Both the position numbers and the translations under genes were made by a program. 64,000 nt of DNA, from positions 1,832,192 to 1,896,191 of the forward strand of contig PLJL01000004.1 of assembly GCA_003140215.1 (NCBI GenBank), in the 5' to 3' direction. The DNA comes from Vulcanimicrobiota bacterium (GTDB lineage Bacteria; Vulcanimicrobiota; Vulcanimicrobiia; Vulcanimicrobiales; Vulcanimicrobiaceae). The notes under the pieces are model-generated. The model was not told where the DNA came from. It saw nothing but the letters and a program-made list of their open reading frames with translations, and did not search any database. This document shows positions 62,173 through 64,000 of this stretch, in pieces (position 1 is the stretch's first letter; the number at the start of each line of letters is the position of its first letter).

Positions 62173-63600
62173 GTGAGCCGGGCGGTCTTCGCTTTTTCTC
62201 GGGATCTGCGCTTGAGCGACCACGCGGGCCTCGCCGCCGCGAGCCGGCACGGCGAGGTGGTCCCGGTCCACGTCATCGATCCGGTCTCCGCGGCACGCCT
62301 GCGGCGCTCGCCGCGACGTGCCGCATACTACTGCGCTGCGGTGCGCGCGCTCGACGCCGAGCTGCGCGAGCGCGGCAGCTCGCTGATCGTGCGCCGCGGC
62401 AATCCGGGGCAGGCGTTGCGCGCCCTGGCGCGGGCGGTCGGCGCCGGCGTCGTCGGCTGGAGCTGCGGCTACGATGCGAAGAGCATCCGGCGCGACCGCG
62501 ACATGCAGTCGACGCTCGAAGAGGCTGGACTGCGCGCGCTGCCCGTTCACGACGCGTCCGCGGTGCCGCCCGAGGATGCCGCCGCGAGCCACAGCCGCGG
62601 CGACGGCTACCGCGCCTTCGTCCCGTACTACGCGCGCTGGCGCACGCTCATCCCGGTCGACGACGTGGGCAGCGCCTCGTTCGCCGCGCTCGAGCTGGCC
62701 AGCGAGCCGCTGCCGATCCCCGAAGAGTTCGGCTCGCAGGCCGGGACCGACGAGGCGGTCGGCGCGGCGCCGGCGCGCGCGAAGCTGGCTGCATTCTTGG
62801 CCGCACCGGTGCTGCAATACGGGGCCGCGCGCAACGTCCCGGCGGCGGGCGAGACGTCACACTTGTCGGCGGCGCTCTCGTTCGGAACGATCGCCGCACG
62901 CGAGGTCGTGCGCGCAAGTTGCGTGCGCGCCGGCGATCCGTTCCTGCTCGTCGAGGAGCGGACCTCGCTCAAGCTCTACCTGCGCGCGCTCGCGCTACGG
63001 GATTTCTTCTTGCAGCTCGCCTGGTACAACGAGTCGCTCGCCGAAGAGCCGCTCCAAGCCAAGATGCGCGGCTTCACCTTTGCGCGAACGCACCCGCATC
63101 TCGATGCGTGGCGTAGCGGCCGCACAGGATACCCGCTGATCGACGCGGGCGTGCGCGAATTGCGCGCGACGGGGTGGATGCATCCGCGGGTGCGCGCCAT
63201 CGCGGCATCGTTCCTGTGCTTCGACCTGGGTGTCGATTGGCGCGTCGGACGCGACGAGTGGGACCACTATCTGACCGAAGACGACCCCGCGCTGGCGGCG
63301 GGCAACTGGCAGTGGGTTGCAGGCGTCGGCGCCGACCTCGCGGCGTATCCGCGCATCTACAATCCGCTCAAACAGGCGCGCCGGTTCGATCCGTCGGGGC
63401 ACTACGTACGGCGCTGGATCCCCGAGCTCGCCGACCTCCCCGACGCCGCGCTGCTCGAGTCCGAAGCGGCGCGCCAAGAGCGCCAACTGCGTCTACCGCT
63501 CTTCGGACGCACGTCCTATCCCGCGCCGGTCGTCGAGCACGAGAGCGTTGCCCGCGCGTTCCTCGAACGCTACGCGCGCGAGGTCCGTGCCCCGGCATAA
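62173..63600 (+). CDS. phrB: Deoxyribodipyrimidine photolyase
   Basis: 475 residues, GTG start with GGAG ~15 nt upstream. The N-terminal antenna domain starts with 'AVFAFSRDLRLSDHAGLAAA'. The FAD-binding region contains 'SAALSFGTIAAREVVRAS' and 'REFFLQLAW'-type sequence. 'RATGWMHPRVRAIAASFLCF', 'AAGNWQWVAGVGADLAAYPR' and 'IYNPLKQARRFDPSGHYVRR' are hallmarks of class I CPD photolyases. It repairs pyrimidine dimers using blue light. Confidence 0.92.
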   Translation: MSRAVFAFSRDLRLSDHAGLAAASRHGEVVPVHVIDPVSAARLRRSPRRAAYYCAAVRALDAELRERGSSLIVRRGNPGQALRALARAVGAGVVGWSCGYDAKSIRRDRDMQSTLEEAGLRALPVHDASAVPPEDAAASHSRGDGYRAFVPYYARWRTLIPVDDVGSASFAALELASEPLPIPEEFGSQAGTDEAVGAAPARAKLAAFLAAPVLQYGAARNVPAAGETSHLSAALSFGTIAAREVVRASCVRAGDPFLLVEERTSLKLYLRALALRDFFLQLAWYNESLAEEPLQAKMRGFTFARTHPHLDAWRSGRTGYPLIDAGVRELRATGWMHPRVRAIAASFLCFDLGVDWRVGRDEWDHYLTEDDPALAAGNWQWVAGVGADLAAYPRIYNPLKQARRFDPSGHYVRRWIPELADLPDAALLESEAARQERQLRLPLFGRTSYPAPVVEHESVARAFLERYAREVRAPA

Positions 63601-63619
63601 CCGTCGAGCCGGTGCAGCG

Positions 63620-64000
63620 TTGTTCCGCCCGCTCGAAACGCCGCGCCTGCGGTTGGAGCCGATCCGCGCCGATCACGCCGGCGCGATGTTCGATGGGCTC
63701 CACGAGCCCTCGCTCTACGCGTACCAAACCGACGAGCCGCCGGACGACATGGCTTCGCTGCGCGAGCGCTACGCGCAACTCGCGACCGGGGATTCACCGG
63801 CGGGCGACCAGCACTGGCTCAACTGGATCCTCGTGCGCCGCGACACCGGCCAGGCCGCCGGTTACGTTCAGGCGACGCTGGCCCACGCAGGCGCGCAGGC
63901 CGAAATCGGCTATCTGGTCCTGGTTGCCCACCAGCGGCGCGGCTTCGCCGGCGAAGCGGTCGCCGCGATGGTGCAGCACCTCTTCGGTGCCGGCGTCGCA
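63620..64000 (+). CDS. GNAT acetyltransferase (RimJ/RimL type), 5' part
   Basis: The frame starts at TTG 63620 and is open to the window end, so 127 residues are visible and the C-terminus is missing. 'RPLETPRLRLEPIRADHAGA' is the classic RimJ/RimL start. 'AEIGYLVLVAHQRRGFAGEA' carries the acetyl-CoA Q/RxxGxG/A loop ('RRGFAGEA'). It probably acetylates a ribosomal protein or small molecule. Confidence 0.85.
   Translation, partial: MFRPLETPRLRLEPIRADHAGAMFDGLHEPSLYAYQTDEPPDDMASLRERYAQLATGDSPAGDQHWLNWILVRRDTGQAAGYVQATLAHAGAQAEIGYLVLVAHQRRGFAGEAVAAMVQHLFGAGVA

Overview
The window is a gene-dense, high-GC bacterial chromosome segment. It carries about 70 protein genes, two tRNA genes, and no rRNA, CRISPR array, insertion sequence or prophage that I could see. 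No gene-free gap exceeds about 230 bases. GTG and TTG starts are common, and stop/start overlaps (ATGA, GTGA) link many genes. The diderm-style secreted proteins, lipoproteins, a LolA-like protein, paired M13 peptidases and an NHL-type surface protein resemble Candidatus Eremiobacterota (WPS-2) genomes. That placement is an impression from gene style, not a computed result.

Region 1 (1-8.3 kb): the end of a beta-propeller-like protein, a small secreted protein, then a tight operon for the complete protocatechuate 4,5-cleavage pathway. The order is CHA aldolase (ligK), oxalomesaconate tautomerase (galD/ligU), oxalomesaconate hydratase (ligJ), PDC lactonase (ligI), dioxygenase subunits (ligA, ligB), CHMS dehydrogenase (ligC) and a DUF1932-type dehydrogenase. 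Together these would take protocatechuate to pyruvate and oxaloacetate. Region 2 (8.3-11 kb): a GNAT acetyltransferase, then rplJ-rplL as an isolated pair with its own promoter and structured leader, then a PcaD-like enol-lactonase pointing back at it. Region 3 (11-19.6 kb): an SsuABC/TauABC-type ABC transporter with its binding protein, interleaved with a zinc alcohol dehydrogenase, a fumarylacetoacetase-family hydrolase and an acyl-CoA ligase, then a CxxC protein and an orphan TRAP binding protein. This looks like a second uptake and catabolic locus, probably for organic or aromatic acids.

Region 4 (19.6-27.8 kb, minus strand): cyclophilin, amidase, a lipoprotein, two tandem M13 metallopeptidases and an M48 metalloprotease. 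Region 5 (27.9-35.2 kb): tRNA-Gly(CCC) and tRNA-Cys(GCA), then a membrane PP2C phosphatase whose reading frame runs out of the tRNA, then hisF-hisIE-recG-HAD-rsmD-coaD and a coiled-coil protein. Region 6 (35.3-45.7 kb): two large unrecognised exported/membrane proteins, a molybdopterin oxidoreductase, a small membrane protein, prolyl oligopeptidase, an ammonium transporter and small orphan proteins.

Region 7 (45.7-53 kb): a DUF2249-CRP fusion regulator divergent from a TlpA-like thioredoxin, enoyl-CoA hydratase, PhoU, a copper-amine-oxidase-N-like protein, a class V aminotransferase, a DUF1345 membrane protein, an ATP-grasp-like protein and a small secreted protein. Region 8 (53-64 kb): Cof-type phosphatase, molybdenum cofactor genes (moaD, moaE, a moeB-rhodanese protein, and moaA further on), a sugar epimerase, aldo/keto reductase, queG, LolA-like protein, GNAT acetyltransferase, cytochrome c lipoprotein, photolyase and a GNAT gene cut by the window end.

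Recurring structure: all ten convergent gene pairs meet within about 17 bases or overlap. Strong GC hairpins without a T-run sit in several gaps. Several monocistronic genes have a -10 box only 6-9 nt before the start codon, suggesting leaderless mRNAs. Two genes (recG, rfbC) appear to use CTG starts.
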